Shown here piece by piece: positions 7,376 to 15,120 of a stretch of 64,000 nt of DNA. The stretch is from Telmatobacter sp. DSM 110680 (GTDB taxonomy: Bacteria > Acidobacteriota > Terriglobia > Terriglobales > Acidobacteriaceae). The notes beneath the pieces are model-generated. The model ran no database searches. It saw only the letters and a program-made list of their open reading frames with translations, and was not told the DNA's origin. Position 1 is the first letter of the stretch. Each line of letters opens with the position of its first letter. The translations under genes and the position numbers were made by a program. The stretch is taken from assembly GCF_039994875.1 (NCBI RefSeq), contig NZ_CP121196.1, forward strand, positions 310,001 to 374,000, in the 5' to 3' direction.

Positions 7376-7758
7376 TTTTTGCGCTTCCTTTCGGTGAGTG
7401 TGCTTAGGGCAACTTGTGCGGCGTAGAGGAGTTGGGAGCCGTCGCGACCGTCGAATACTTCTAGCTGGATACCTTGGGCAATGCACGCGATTGCGGCCCG
7501 GATACTAGGCTTTGTATCCATGCGGGGCATCGCTAGTTTGTATGCAACGGAGGCCATGCGCAGCGCCCGCTGTGCGCTGAGTCCTTTGTTTTGCGCGACG
7601 GTGTAGGCCGTCGACCAGCGGTCTTTGCACTCGTAGAGGGCGCGCTCGATGCGGTTGGTATTGTCGACCACCCCACGGACGTGGACCTGTCCTTGGGGAC
7701 CCCGGGCGTCGGCGGCTGCGGCGTAAATTGTGGGGCGGAGGAGGAGACAGCTTCTCAT
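7372..7758 (-). CDS. Hypothetical protein coupled to the integrase (128 aa)
   Basis: It overlaps the end of the integrase by four bases and the next gene by four bases. After an irregular N-terminus (the true start may be one of several internal codons) the protein is strongly helical, with conserved-looking blocks IERALYECKDRWSTAYTVAQ, LSAQRALRMASVAYKLAMP and IAQGIQLEVFDGRDGSQ, ending in a lysine/arginine tail. The basic end and location could suit a DNA-binding accessory such as an excision or replication helper, but no family is recognised and this is only positional reasoning. Confidence 0.65.
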   Translation of the reverse strand: MRSCLLLRPTIYAAAADARGPQGQVHVRGVVDNTNRIERALYECKDRWSTAYTVAQNKGLSAQRALRMASVAYKLAMPRMDTKPSIRAAIACIAQGIQLEVFDGRDGSQLLYAAQVALSTLTERKRKK

Positions 7759-8773
7759 GCGGTGTACTCTTCACTTTCTTCAACGCGCGGGCGCTTGATG
7801 AGTTCGAGTGTGTGGCGCTTGACGGGGCGGAGGTCGTGGTCGAGATAGATCACGGTGGAGTGCAACGACAGGTGGCCGAGAAACGCTTGCACGTCGCGGA
7901 GGTCGCCGGTGGCTTCGAGCATGGCGACGGCGGAGGTGCGGCGCAGATCGTGTGGGATGATGCGGCGATTGAAGTTGAGGCGCTTGCGGAGTCGAGTGAA
8001 CGCGCGGCGCATAATGAGAGGCCACCGGGTGTTGTCGCCGGGTTTGCGTCCGTGACCTTGGCTGGTCCAAAGTTGCGCGACGAAGGGCTTGCTGCTTTCG
8101 AGGTCGCATGACTCGATCATGCGGCGCACCTGGTCAGTGACCGGGAGCGTGAGGGCCGCTCCGCCTTTGGTGGTGAAGTGAAGTGTGCGCGCCTGGCGGT
8201 TGTAGTGTTGCGGCGCGATGAGGGCAGCGGTTCCGCTACGGATGGCGAGGTCGCTGCAGAGCAGCGTGTACATCTTCAGGTGCGGCGGCGCTGCCGTGAG
8301 GATGCGGTCGATTTCTTCGCGGGTGGCCGTGTTGTTGCGCGGGCGGACCCCGGTGTAGCGGCGGATGTGGCCGTCGAGTTTTGGCGCGCTGTGGTTTTCC
8401 CAGAGCCAGCGGAGGACGCGACGGAGCGCACCAGCGCGAGAGGCTTTTGTGCTGCGCGCGAGTCCGCTTTGAAAGAGGCGACCGTCGAGGTCTTGGATGT
8501 GAGAGGCGCGGAGTTCGAACGGGCGGAGCGATCCGCATGCTCCGATGAGGAGACGCGAGGCTTGAAGGAGATGAGAGCCGCCCGGTGAGGAGCTGAACTG
8601 GGCGAGTAGGACGCGGGCGACCGTTTCCCTCTCGCCATCGTTTTTGGGTGGGCTAGCTCCTTCTGCTCGGCCTCGAAGGTGAGGGCCGCGCGCTCGGTGT
8701 GGAAGGATTTGCGTTTGCGCTGTCCGCGCTGGTCGCGCCAGTCAGCGAAGAATCTGCCGGATTTCTCAAACAT
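7755..8773 (-). pseudogene. int: Tyrosine recombinase (phage-type integrase) split by a -1 frameshift
   Basis: The ATG at 8773 follows AAAGG and encodes an arm-binding start (MFEKSGRFFADWRD, then FHTERAALTFEAEQKELAHPK). At 8642-8648 the frame must move back by one; the continuing frame reads NDGERETVARVLLAQF, a core-binding domain through LASRLLIGACGSLRPFEL-like helices, then the catalytic domain to 7755. Catalytic residues are all present: Arg in SDLAIRSGTAAL, Lys in FTTKGGAAL, HDLRRT, LGHLSLHSTVIY with the final Tyr in the YLDHD context. Total length would be about 338 residues, normal for the family. The shift lies in minus-strand CCCAAAAAC, so a one-base deletion, a sequencing error or programmed slippage on CCCAAAA are all possible. 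It reads from the right att site inward. Confidence 0.85.
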
Positions 8774-8822
8774 GGTCTGCTTACCTTTCTCTCATGGTGA
8801 GCGTCCGACATCTTGTGATCAT

Positions 8823-8913
8823 AGACACCAGTGGACACCATGCTGATACCCTTAAAAGCCGCGTCTAGAGCGGGGTTTGCTGGTGTCCGGAGAGTAATGC
8901 TAAAGTCGAGCAC
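8823..8913. other. Right attachment site: putative arm sites plus core repeat
   Basis: AGACACC (8823-8829), TGGACACC (8832-8839) and TGGTGTCC (8881-8888) precede AGTCGAGCAC (8904-8913), mirroring the left end of the element. The next chromosomal gene starts two bases later, at 8915. The att role is inferred from position, repeats and the nearby integrase. Confidence 0.65.
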
Positions 8914-8914
8914 G

Positions 8915-9565
8915 ATGAAGGTCGTTCGTGGGTTGCCGCTTCTGGTCATTGGGTTGGTGGTTCCGGCTTTCGCCAGCAACCACTCCGCTCCGCCTGTACA
9001 GCCGGCCACCACGTTTGCAGCCGTCGAGGTCCACGACAAAGAGCACGTTGCTATCGCAGTGGAACCGTACGACACCAAGGAAAAGGAGTCGATCTTTCGG
9101 GTCGATTACCTCGGCCACGGCGTGATGCCGGTGCGGCTCATCGTCACCAACACCGGCGACAAACCGATCTCGCTGAAGGATGCGCGCATCCTGTTCTATA
9201 CCGCTGGGGGAGACCGGATTAATGCTGCCGACCCAGAAGACGTGGAGCGGCTGATGACGAAGACGGAGCGCGAGGGCAAGAAGATTCCGATGCCCGGCCC
9301 GCTGCCCTCGATCAAGATGAAGCCCAAGGCCAGCAACAAGGAGATCGAGCAGGACTTCGACCAGTTTGAATACCAGGCGCTCGTGGTAGAACCGCACACC
9401 ACACGCGCGGGATTTCTGTTTTACGATGTTTCGCAACTCGATCATCCGCTGGAAGGCGCCAAGATGAATCTTCACAAGCTGCGCGGCGCGGATGGAAACG
9501 AGCTGTTCTACTTCGAGATTCCTTTCGATACGTATCTGAAATCAAAATCGAAAGATATGAAGTAA
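8915..9565 (+). CDS. Secreted hypothetical protein (216 aa)
   Basis: ATG at 8915 gives a clear signal peptide (MKVVRGLPLLVIGLVVPAFA). The in-frame extension to 8831 runs through the element end and would hide it, so it is rejected. The mature protein has a beta-sandwich-like stretch (MPVRLIVTNTGDKPISLKDA and ILFYTAGGDRI), a lysine-rich middle (PSIKMKPKASNKEIEQDFDQ) and a C-terminal strand-rich part ending in YFEIPFDTYLK. It looks like a periplasmic protein seen in acidobacteria with no assigned function. The att core ends one base before the ATG, so all of its present 5' leader comes from the integrative element. Confidence 0.8.
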   Translation: MKVVRGLPLLVIGLVVPAFASNHSAPPVQPATTFAAVEVHDKEHVAIAVEPYDTKEKESIFRVDYLGHGVMPVRLIVTNTGDKPISLKDARILFYTAGGDRINAADPEDVERLMTKTEREGKKIPMPGPLPSIKMKPKASNKEIEQDFDQFEYQALVVEPHTTRAGFLFYDVSQLDHPLEGAKMNLHKLRGADGNELFYFEIPFDTYLKSKSKDMK

Positions 9566-9592
9566 CAGCCTTCTGCAAGTTAATCTTGAGCA

Positions 9593-10171
9593 ATGGTAGA
9601 AAGACATCGGTGTAAATGGGCCGAGAGCGATCCTCTGCTGCGCGCTTACCACGATGAGGAGTGGGGCGTGCCGGAGTTCGACAGTCGCGCGCTTTGGGAA
9701 CTCTTGATGCTCGAGGGGTTCCAGGCTGGTTTGGCATGGATCATTGTGCTGCGAAAACGGGATGCGTTCCGAAAAGCCTTCCGCGGGTTCGACCCGGCGA
9801 AAGTGGCTAGATTCAAAGAAGCCGATATTGCGCGCTTGATGGAGAACACCGGCATTATCCGCGCACGCGCGAAGATTGAGGCCACGATCCAGGGAGCTCG
9901 CATCTTTCTTGAGATGAAGGATGCCGGAATTGATTTCTCGACGTGGGCCTGGGAACTTGCTGGCGGGAAGCCTATTCAGAATTCAGGACCGTTGCCCGCG
10001 CAGTCGGCGCTGTCGGTCACCATTTCGAAAGAGCTGAAACGGTGGGGGTTCAAGTTTGTGGGGCCGGTGATTGTGTATGCGTGGATGCAGGCGGCAGGGA
10101 TGGTGAATGACCATGCGGCGGACTGCTTTAGAAGAAGCGTGTGCGCGAAGCTCGGCAAGAAGCGAAGCTGA
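9593..10171 (+). CDS. tag: DNA-3-methyladenine glycosylase I
   Basis: Tag removes 3-methyladenine from alkylated DNA to start base-excision repair. The 192-residue product has the family signature throughout: RCKWA with YHDEEWG at the N-terminus, LMLEGFQAGLAWIIVLRKR (including the base-recognition glutamate) near residues 38-57, the helix-hairpin region NTGIIRARAKIEATI, and GMVNDHAADCF at the C-terminus. The early Cys and His plus the C-terminal His and Cys form the zinc site known in the family. Length is typical. It begins 28 bases after the preceding gene on the same strand. Confidence 0.96.
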   Translation: MVERHRCKWAESDPLLRAYHDEEWGVPEFDSRALWELLMLEGFQAGLAWIIVLRKRDAFRKAFRGFDPAKVARFKEADIARLMENTGIIRARAKIEATIQGARIFLEMKDAGIDFSTWAWELAGGKPIQNSGPLPAQSALSVTISKELKRWGFKFVGPVIVYAWMQAAGMVNDHAADCFRRSVCAKLGKKRS

Positions 10172-10242
10172 AGGCAACAAACCGCCATCAAGTCGGCCGC
10201 ACAGGCGCTTGGAATTAGCGGTCACCTTTCCTTATTGCGCGC

Positions 10243-10275
10243 CATCCTGATCGCAGTGAAGGATCTGCGTTTGTC
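10243..10275. repeat. Dispersed palindromic repeat, degenerate copy
   Basis: CATCCTGATCGCAGTGAAGGATCTGCG has the same ends as the repeats at 12496 and 12926 (CATCCTGA ... GAAGGATCTGCG) with a different middle. It lies in the 217-base gap between tag and the Coa1-like gene. Confidence 0.5.
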
Positions 10276-10388
10276 CCCGCGATGCCCAAGGTCGGGTTAC
10301 TTCCGAGTCGCCCACCACACGCCCAGAGCAGAAAAAGACGACGCTGGTGATGCGCAAATGCCAACGCAACTGATACGTTTCTTTGCGA

Positions 10389-10979
10389 ATGCGAGGGAGC
10401 CTCCAGTTGACTGAACAACGCGTCTGCAAGATTTTGATCGCCATGATGTTCATAAACCTCCTGTGTGTTGCATCCGTACCTGCACTCCATGAAAGTCGGG
10501 CCGTCACAAAGATTCTCTGGCTGCTGATCGGCGGAATAATTGCAGGCATTCTATACATCCGATTTAACGTTTCAATCAAGAGAAGAGTTGGCATACTCTC
10601 GATCGGTTGGGGCCGGGCGATGATCTGGATGATGTTGGCGTTCCCCGCTTGGTTCCTTCCATTTTTCATCGTGTTCGATTTCGAGGAGCGTCGATCATCG
10701 ACTTGCCAAGAGGCGGTCCGTGAATTGCACGAGTCTGAAATGGCGAAGGGACTATTCGGAGATTCAATACAGATCGGCTGGCCTGTTGAGGGGCAGGCGG
10801 GCTGGGATCAGAAAGATTTGCTCATTCCCGTCGATGGCAATCGAGGTAGCGGGTGGTTGCGAGTTGTTTCTACAAAGACGGACGGGGTTTGGAAAAATGA
10901 GCAGCTTGTGATCACTTCGCTCGATGGGAAGATCCACGAGGACATCCTGAACACCACTCCAAGTCCACAACAACGATGA
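10389..10979 (+). CDS. Coa1/TIM21-like membrane protein (about 196 aa)
   Basis: Two membrane spans occur in the first ~100 residues (LIAMMFINLLCVASVPAL, then ILWLLIGGIIAGILYI with a further hydrophobic MIWMMLAFPAWFLPFFIVF). The soluble C-terminal half (LFGDSIQIGWPVEGQAGWDQ, LLIPVDGNRGSGWLRVVSTK and DGVWKNEQLVI) matches the fold pattern of the cytochrome oxidase assembly Coa1/TIM21 group: short beta strands separated by a Gly-rich turn. In bacteria the role is unknown. TTG at 10407, nine bases after GAGGGAG, is a competing start. Confidence 0.7.
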   Translation: MRGSLQLTEQRVCKILIAMMFINLLCVASVPALHESRAVTKILWLLIGGIIAGILYIRFNVSIKRRVGILSIGWGRAMIWMMLAFPAWFLPFFIVFDFEERRSSTCQEAVRELHESEMAKGLFGDSIQIGWPVEGQAGWDQKDLLIPVDGNRGSGWLRVVSTKTDGVWKNEQLVITSLDGKIHEDILNTTPSPQQR

Positions 10980-11047
10980 AGCGTTCCGGGCAAACAACCG
11001 TCAACTCGGCACAACGAAGACAACCGCGGATACTTCGCAGCCGAGCC

Positions 11048-11425
11048 TTACTCGAAGTAAGTGGCCGTTGTGGTGTCGGTCTCCCAGATGGTGCAGTCTT
11101 TTACGCGGACGCGGCCCTTGGTCATCTCGGCTAGCTGTTCGTTGGTCTGGTCGTAGAAATATTTGGCGATGTTTTCGGCTGAAGGATTGAGTTCGGTAAA
11201 CGGTTCGAGATCGTTAAGCATCTGGTGGTCGATGCGGTCGACGACGGGGCGCATGACCTGCTTGAGCAGTTTGAAGTCGAGCAGCAGGCCAGCCTCATCA
11301 AGTTCTTTGCCGTGGAGCGTGACGCGCACCTTGTAGTTGTGCCCGTGCGGGTTTTCGCACTTGCCGCGATAGTTGCGAAGATAGTGTCCGGAGGAAAAAC
11401 CGGCCTCCACGGTGACTTCATACAT
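11048..11425 (-). CDS. queD: 6-carboxy-5,6,7,8-tetrahydropterin synthase QueD
   Basis: QueD converts dihydroneopterin triphosphate to 6-carboxytetrahydropterin in queuosine/7-deazaguanine synthesis. The 125-residue product has zinc ligands His14 (SSGHYL), His27 and His29 (NPHGHNY) and the catalytic Cys23 (GKCENPHGH), plus the DFKLLKQVMRPVVDRIDHQML block and the late NPSAENIA and WETDTTTATY segments. Cys within CxxxHGH favours QueD over 6-pyruvoyl-tetrahydropterin synthase. Length is typical. No other queuosine gene is adjacent, so it stands alone between convergent and hypothetical neighbours. Confidence 0.93.
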   Translation of the reverse strand: MYEVTVEAGFSSGHYLRNYRGKCENPHGHNYKVRVTLHGKELDEAGLLLDFKLLKQVMRPVVDRIDHQMLNDLEPFTELNPSAENIAKYFYDQTNEQLAEMTKGRVRVKDCTIWETDTTTATYFE

Positions 11426-11531
11426 CTGCGATCCGATCCTGTTGCGGGGAAAGCGTCCCTGCCTTCTTTGATTCTAGTTGTTTCGGCGGGAATACGCCTC
11501 ATGGCTGCTGCCAAGGCGTTTGGCTTCAACG

Positions 11532-11804
11532 TTATTCGCTGGGAGGGCGGGCATCTTTGCGCTTTTGGCGGGCGCTCTGGCGCTGTTCTTCGCTGCGACG
11601 ATCTACCTGCTCAAAGAGGTTGCTCATCACGCCGATGAGCGCGCAAGCCAGCGCAGCGAGCATCATCAGCAATGCAACCGTTCGCCACAGCGAGCCGTTG
11701 GCTGGCAGGCCTGGCTGAAAGCCGGACGGGACCAGCGTCATGCCGCCGGAGAGCAGGGCGAAGAAGGCTAGTGCGGCGGCGAGGATGTAGAAGTTGCGGG
11801 ACAT
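11532..11804 (-). CDS. Small two-span membrane protein (90 aa)
   Basis: Hydrophobic segments at residues about 5-26 (FYILAAALAFFALLSGGMTL) and about 42-62 (VALLMMLAALACALIGVMS) are joined by a short Gly/Pro loop. They are followed by a charged 25-residue tail (NLFEQVDRRSEEQRQSARQK) likely on the cytoplasmic side. No family recognised. It lies between pncA and queD on the same strand with gaps of about 40 and 105 bases. Confidence 0.7.
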   Translation of the reverse strand: MSRNFYILAAALAFFALLSGGMTLVPSGFQPGLPANGSLWRTVALLMMLAALACALIGVMSNLFEQVDRRSEEQRQSARQKRKDARPPSE

Positions 11805-11842
11805 GTGTCGGTGGAGGCCTGATGCGATTTTACGGCGGGGGA

Positions 11843-12472
11843 TCAGGCGGAGAGGTCGACGGTGTTCATCAGCTCAACACCGGCAGTTGCGAATTCGCGC
11901 TCGATTTCTGCGACGGAGCCGTTGAGGTCGATGGCGCGGCAGGCGTCACGAAGAATGATGGCGGGTAAACCAAGGCGGCGGGCATCGAGGGCCGAGTAGC
12001 CAACGCAGTAGTCGTAGGCAAGGCCGGCGAGGAAGACGCGGTTAAGTCCACGTTCGCGGAGGTAGCCAGCGAGACCGGTTCCGGTGGTGCGGTCATTCTC
12101 GAAAAAAGCGGAGTAGGAGTCGATGGTGCGGCGGAAGCCTTTGCGAAGAATCAGCTCGGCGCGGGTGAGCTGGAGTGCGGGGTGGAAGTCGGCTCCGCGG
12201 GTGCCCTGGATGCAGTGATCGGGCCATAGAGTTTGCGGGCCGTAGGAGAGTTCGATCTGCTCGAAGGGATCTTTGCCGGGATGCGCAGAGGCGAAGGAAT
12301 TGTGGTCGGGGGTGTGCCAGTCCTGGGTGAGGATGATGTGCTGGAATTGTTGCGCGGCGCGATGGATGGGTTCGATGACGGCATCGCCGTCGGCAACGGC
12401 TAGTGCGCCGCCAGGGCAGAAGTCGTTTTGCACGTCGATGACGAGGAGGACGTCGTGTGAGGTCATTTTCAT
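11843..12472 (-). CDS. pncA: Nicotinamidase PncA
   Basis: PncA hydrolyses nicotinamide to nicotinate for NAD salvage. The 209-residue product has the isochorismatase-like fold with the nicotinamidase signature: catalytic Asp13 (VIDVQNDFCPGGAL), the metal site Asp-x-His with a second His (TQDWHTPDHNSFASAHPG) near residues 50-66, the WPDHCIQGTRGADFHPAL block, the catalytic Lys region (LILRKGF) and the nucleophilic Cys in LAGLAYDYCV. All key residues are present and the length is usual. Confidence 0.96.
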   Translation of the reverse strand: MKMTSHDVLLVIDVQNDFCPGGALAVADGDAVIEPIHRAAQQFQHIILTQDWHTPDHNSFASAHPGKDPFEQIELSYGPQTLWPDHCIQGTRGADFHPALQLTRAELILRKGFRRTIDSYSAFFENDRTTGTGLAGYLRERGLNRVFLAGLAYDYCVGYSALDARRLGLPAIILRDACRAIDLNGSVAEIEREFATAGVELMNTVDLSA

Positions 12473-12495
12473 TAATCCCCCCTGCCAACGACGAT

Positions 12496-12529
12496 GCTGT
12501 CATCCTGAGGCAAAGCCGAAGGATCTGCG
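12496..12529 (+). repeat. 34-bp dispersed repeat, left copy flanking the GIY-YIG gene
   Basis: GCTGTCATCCTGAGGCAAAG followed by CCGAAGGATCTGCG. The reverse complement recurs at 12926-12959 with one mismatch in 34. It sits just upstream of the GIY-YIG gene and downstream of pncA. Confidence 0.85.
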
Positions 12530-12570
12530 GTTGTCCTTGTCACAGCAATCCCTATACAAAATTCCGTACC

Positions 12571-12918
12571 ATGCTGCGCATGCCCAGCAAAGGCTATTTT
12601 ACTTACATCGTCGCCAGCCGCAGTCACACGCTTTACATCGGGGTGACCAGCGATCTGCGGAAACGGGTCTTTCAGCACAAATGGAAGGAGCACGATGGCT
12701 TTACCGCACGATATAACTGCGATCGTCTCGTATGGTTTGAAGTTTATGAGGACATTTTTAGAGCAATCAGGCGGGAAAAAGAGCTCAAGGGATGGAAGCG
12801 AGCACGAAAAATTGCTCTGATTGAAATGGCAAATGTGACTTGGGAAGACCTGAGCCACAACTGGTACGAATATGAGCCTGCTGATTATCGTCGGGCGTCC
12901 GATCGAATGAACACCTGA
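12571..12918 (+). CDS. GIY-YIG domain protein (115 aa)
   Basis: The product is a stand-alone GIY-YIG nuclease-type domain: FTYIVASRSHTLYIGVTSDL gives the GIY/YIG strands (here YIV and YIG), then LRKRVFQHK with the catalytic Arg, and the conserved Glu in RREKELKGWKR. This is the small UPF0213/YhbQ-like class, whose role in most bacteria is unknown (DNA repair or recombination has been proposed). ATG at 12571 or at 12580 are both possible; the longer open frame to 12457 runs through the repeat and is rejected. It is bracketed by inverted copies of a 34-bp dispersed repeat, with no transposase. Confidence 0.85.
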   Translation: MLRMPSKGYFTYIVASRSHTLYIGVTSDLRKRVFQHKWKEHDGFTARYNCDRLVWFEVYEDIFRAIRREKELKGWKRARKIALIEMANVTWEDLSHNWYEYEPADYRRASDRMNT

Positions 12919-12925
12919 ACGAAAA

Positions 12926-12959
12926 CGCGGATCCTTCGGCTTTGCCTCAGGATGACAGC
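12926..12959 (-). repeat. 34-bp dispersed repeat, inverted right copy
   Basis: CGCGGATCCTTCGGCTTTGC followed by CTCAGGATGACAGC, the inverse of 12496-12529 with one mismatch. It starts eight bases after the GIY-YIG stop codon and lies before the end of the helicase gene on the opposite strand. Confidence 0.85.
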
Positions 12960-12978
12960 CGTTATATAGCCAAAAGGA

Positions 12979-14988
12979 TCAACTGCTGAAGAACGTCTCC
13001 ACGTCCGTGATCGTCGCTGTCATTCGATAGGGAGGGAGGCTGGTCAAAAAGGTCTGGCCGTATCTCTGCCGGGTGATCCGCGGATCAAGGAGAACGAGCA
13101 CACCGCGATCTTCTAGCGAGCGGATAAGGCGGCCGAAGCCTTGCTTCAGCGTTAGAACTGCGGACGGGACCTGGTAGTCGAAGAAGGGCTTGCCGCCGGC
13201 TTCTTCAATGGCTTTCATGCGGGCTTGCACTACGGGATCGTTGGGGACTGCGAAGGGCAGGCGATCGATGATGACACAGCTCAAGGCTTCGCCCTGCACG
13301 TCGACTCCCTGCCAGAAGCTTGAAGTGCCGAAGAGGACGGCATTGGGTGTGGTGCGGAACTGTTCTAGTAGCGCTTTGCGGGGCGCGGTGCCGTGTAGCA
13401 GGATCGGGAAGTCGAGCACGGGGAGCAGGCGCTCATAGAGATCGCGCATCTGGGCGTAGCTGGTGAAGAGGCAGAAGGCGCGTCCTTTCGACAGCTCCAA
13501 TACTCGACGGATGCATATGGCAGCGGCCTCGGGGAAATCGGAGTCGCGCGGATCGGGCATATTGGGCGGGAGATAGAGCAGGGCCTGTTCGCCATAGCGG
13601 AAGTGCGAGGGCACGACGAGTTCGCGGGCGTCGGTCATGCCAAGGCGCTTGCGGATGTGTTCGAAGCCTCCCTGCACGGTGAGGGTTGCGGAGGTAAGGA
13701 TCGCGGTCGGGATGGTTTCGAAAACCAGTTCGTGCAGCAATTCGGAGACGTCGATGGGCGTGGCCTGCAGGAAGGTGTGGCGCGATTGCGATTTGAACCC
13801 GCCTCGGCCGGACGATGTGGCCCGATCGTTACTTGCGCCGCCTTGGACGCGGCGTTCGAGCCAGTAGACCATGTTGCTGGAGTTTGATTCGAGGAGGAAT
13901 TCGAGTTCGCTGCGAAGGCGCGCGACGCGTTTGCGCAGCCCTGGAGCCTCGTCGATGTCGGTGAGCAGGTCCATCTCCGATTCAAGCAGGCGTAGGGTCG
14001 TGCGCAGGGATAGATAGAGGTCGCCGGAGGTTTCCAGGAACTCTTCGCGATTGTCGAAGGGCTGACGACCGTCCCCGTTGGATGGCAGGTTCGCAAAGAA
14101 CATGCGTGCGCGGTCGCGCAACTGCTGGGTTGCGGCAGGCATTCTCTCGGCGCCGGGCTTGGCTCGAAGCAGCACGTCAGTGTCGCGGGCCAGTTCTTCA
14201 AAGCGGATGTTGCTCACGGAAAGCCCGAAGTAGCTGGAGGCGACGTCTTCGAGTTCATGAGCTTCATCGAAGATGACTGCGGCAGCCTCGGGCAGGATAC
14301 CGGCGTCCGGTGCTCCTGAGGCCTGCTGCTTGACGGCGAGGTCGGCGAAGAAGAGGTGGTGATTGACGATGATGATGTCGGACTCGAGGGCGCGGCGGCG
14401 CATCTCGGTGATGAAGCAGCGGCGGTAGTCGGGACACGTAGTGCCGAGGCACGCATCGCTGCGCGCGTCGAGCTTGTGCCAGAGGGCGCTCGACTCGGGA
14501 AGTTCAGAAAGCTCGGAGCGGTCGCCGGTTTCGGTGGTCTTCTCCCACTCGGCGATCTGGCGGTATTGGTCGATCTCTTCCAATCCTGACAAGATTGGCT
14601 GATCGCGCAGGGCGACGAGCTTGTGGCGGCAGAGGTAGTTGGCGCGGCCCTTCATGTAACAGACCTGCAGATTCCCCAGCAGCGATTCGAGAAAAGGCAC
14701 GTCGCGGAAGAAGAGCTGGTCCTGCAGGGCCTTGGTTCCGGTGGAGACGATGACGCGCTGGCCGGTGCGAAGGGCGGGCAACAGGTAGGCGAGTGTCTTA
14801 CCGGTGCCGGTGCCGGCTTCGACGATCAGGTGTCGCCGCTCGGCGAGGGCGCGCTCGACGGATTTCGCCATCTCCAACTGGCCCGGACGGTACTCGTAGG
14901 GGAGCGGAGATTTGGAAAGAATGCCGCCGGGCGAAAAGAACTCGTGGAGCGTGGGCAGGGTGCGGGTTGAAGTTTGGGAGGAGGCCAT
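12979..14988 (-). CDS. dinG: ATP-dependent XPD/DinG-family helicase (DinG/YoaA type)
   Basis: An SF2 iron-sulfur helicase of 669 residues acting 5' to 3' on damaged or structured DNA. Motif I is IVEAGTGTGKTLAYLLP near residues 54-70; motif II is VIFDEAHELEDV. The four cluster cysteines are visible between motifs Ia and II (CYMKGRANYLCRHK, then DACLGTTCPDYRRCF). The C-terminal motifs LFTSYAQMRDLYERLL, SSFWQGVDVQGEALSCVII and QGFGRLIRS are intact. No exonuclease domain is fused at the N-terminus, unlike Gram-positive DinG, so the YoaA/DinG type of Gram-negatives fits best. It diverges from der across 132 bases. Confidence 0.9.
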   Translation of the reverse strand: MASSQTSTRTLPTLHEFFSPGGILSKSPLPYEYRPGQLEMAKSVERALAERRHLIVEAGTGTGKTLAYLLPALRTGQRVIVSTGTKALQDQLFFRDVPFLESLLGNLQVCYMKGRANYLCRHKLVALRDQPILSGLEEIDQYRQIAEWEKTTETGDRSELSELPESSALWHKLDARSDACLGTTCPDYRRCFITEMRRRALESDIIIVNHHLFFADLAVKQQASGAPDAGILPEAAAVIFDEAHELEDVASSYFGLSVSNIRFEELARDTDVLLRAKPGAERMPAATQQLRDRARMFFANLPSNGDGRQPFDNREEFLETSGDLYLSLRTTLRLLESEMDLLTDIDEAPGLRKRVARLRSELEFLLESNSSNMVYWLERRVQGGASNDRATSSGRGGFKSQSRHTFLQATPIDVSELLHELVFETIPTAILTSATLTVQGGFEHIRKRLGMTDARELVVPSHFRYGEQALLYLPPNMPDPRDSDFPEAAAICIRRVLELSKGRAFCLFTSYAQMRDLYERLLPVLDFPILLHGTAPRKALLEQFRTTPNAVLFGTSSFWQGVDVQGEALSCVIIDRLPFAVPNDPVVQARMKAIEEAGGKPFFDYQVPSAVLTLKQGFGRLIRSLEDRGVLVLLDPRITRQRYGQTFLTSLPPYRMTATITDVETFFSS

Positions 14989-15120
14989 CGGCGGGTGCTA
15001 TTCCATCATAGGTCCTACCTGGACGGCGAAGGGAATGCGAATAAAGAGCTGAAACAAAATCTGACGCGAGTTCCAGAATGAACGCCGAAGGTGTGCGAAC
15101 GGTAGACTGGAAGAGCTGTC

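Larger units (their letters stand above)
3400..8913. mobile_element. Integrative element (~5.5 kb) with tyrosine recombinase
   Basis: Seen: AGTCGAGCAC occurs at 3400-3409 and again at 8904-8913. Just inside both ends lie several copies of TGGACACC or its complement GGTGTCC. A tyrosine recombinase gene lies at the right end, reading inward. Between the repeats are short, densely packed genes with no recognisable housekeeping function. Outside are waaA on the left and a secreted-protein gene on the right, diverging from each other as they would in an uninterrupted chromosome. Inference: repeats flanking arm-type sites are the layout of lambda-integrase-type attL and attR. No phage capsid, portal, terminase or conjugation gene is visible, so this would be a small non-autonomous or satellite-type element. 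Confidence 0.75.
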
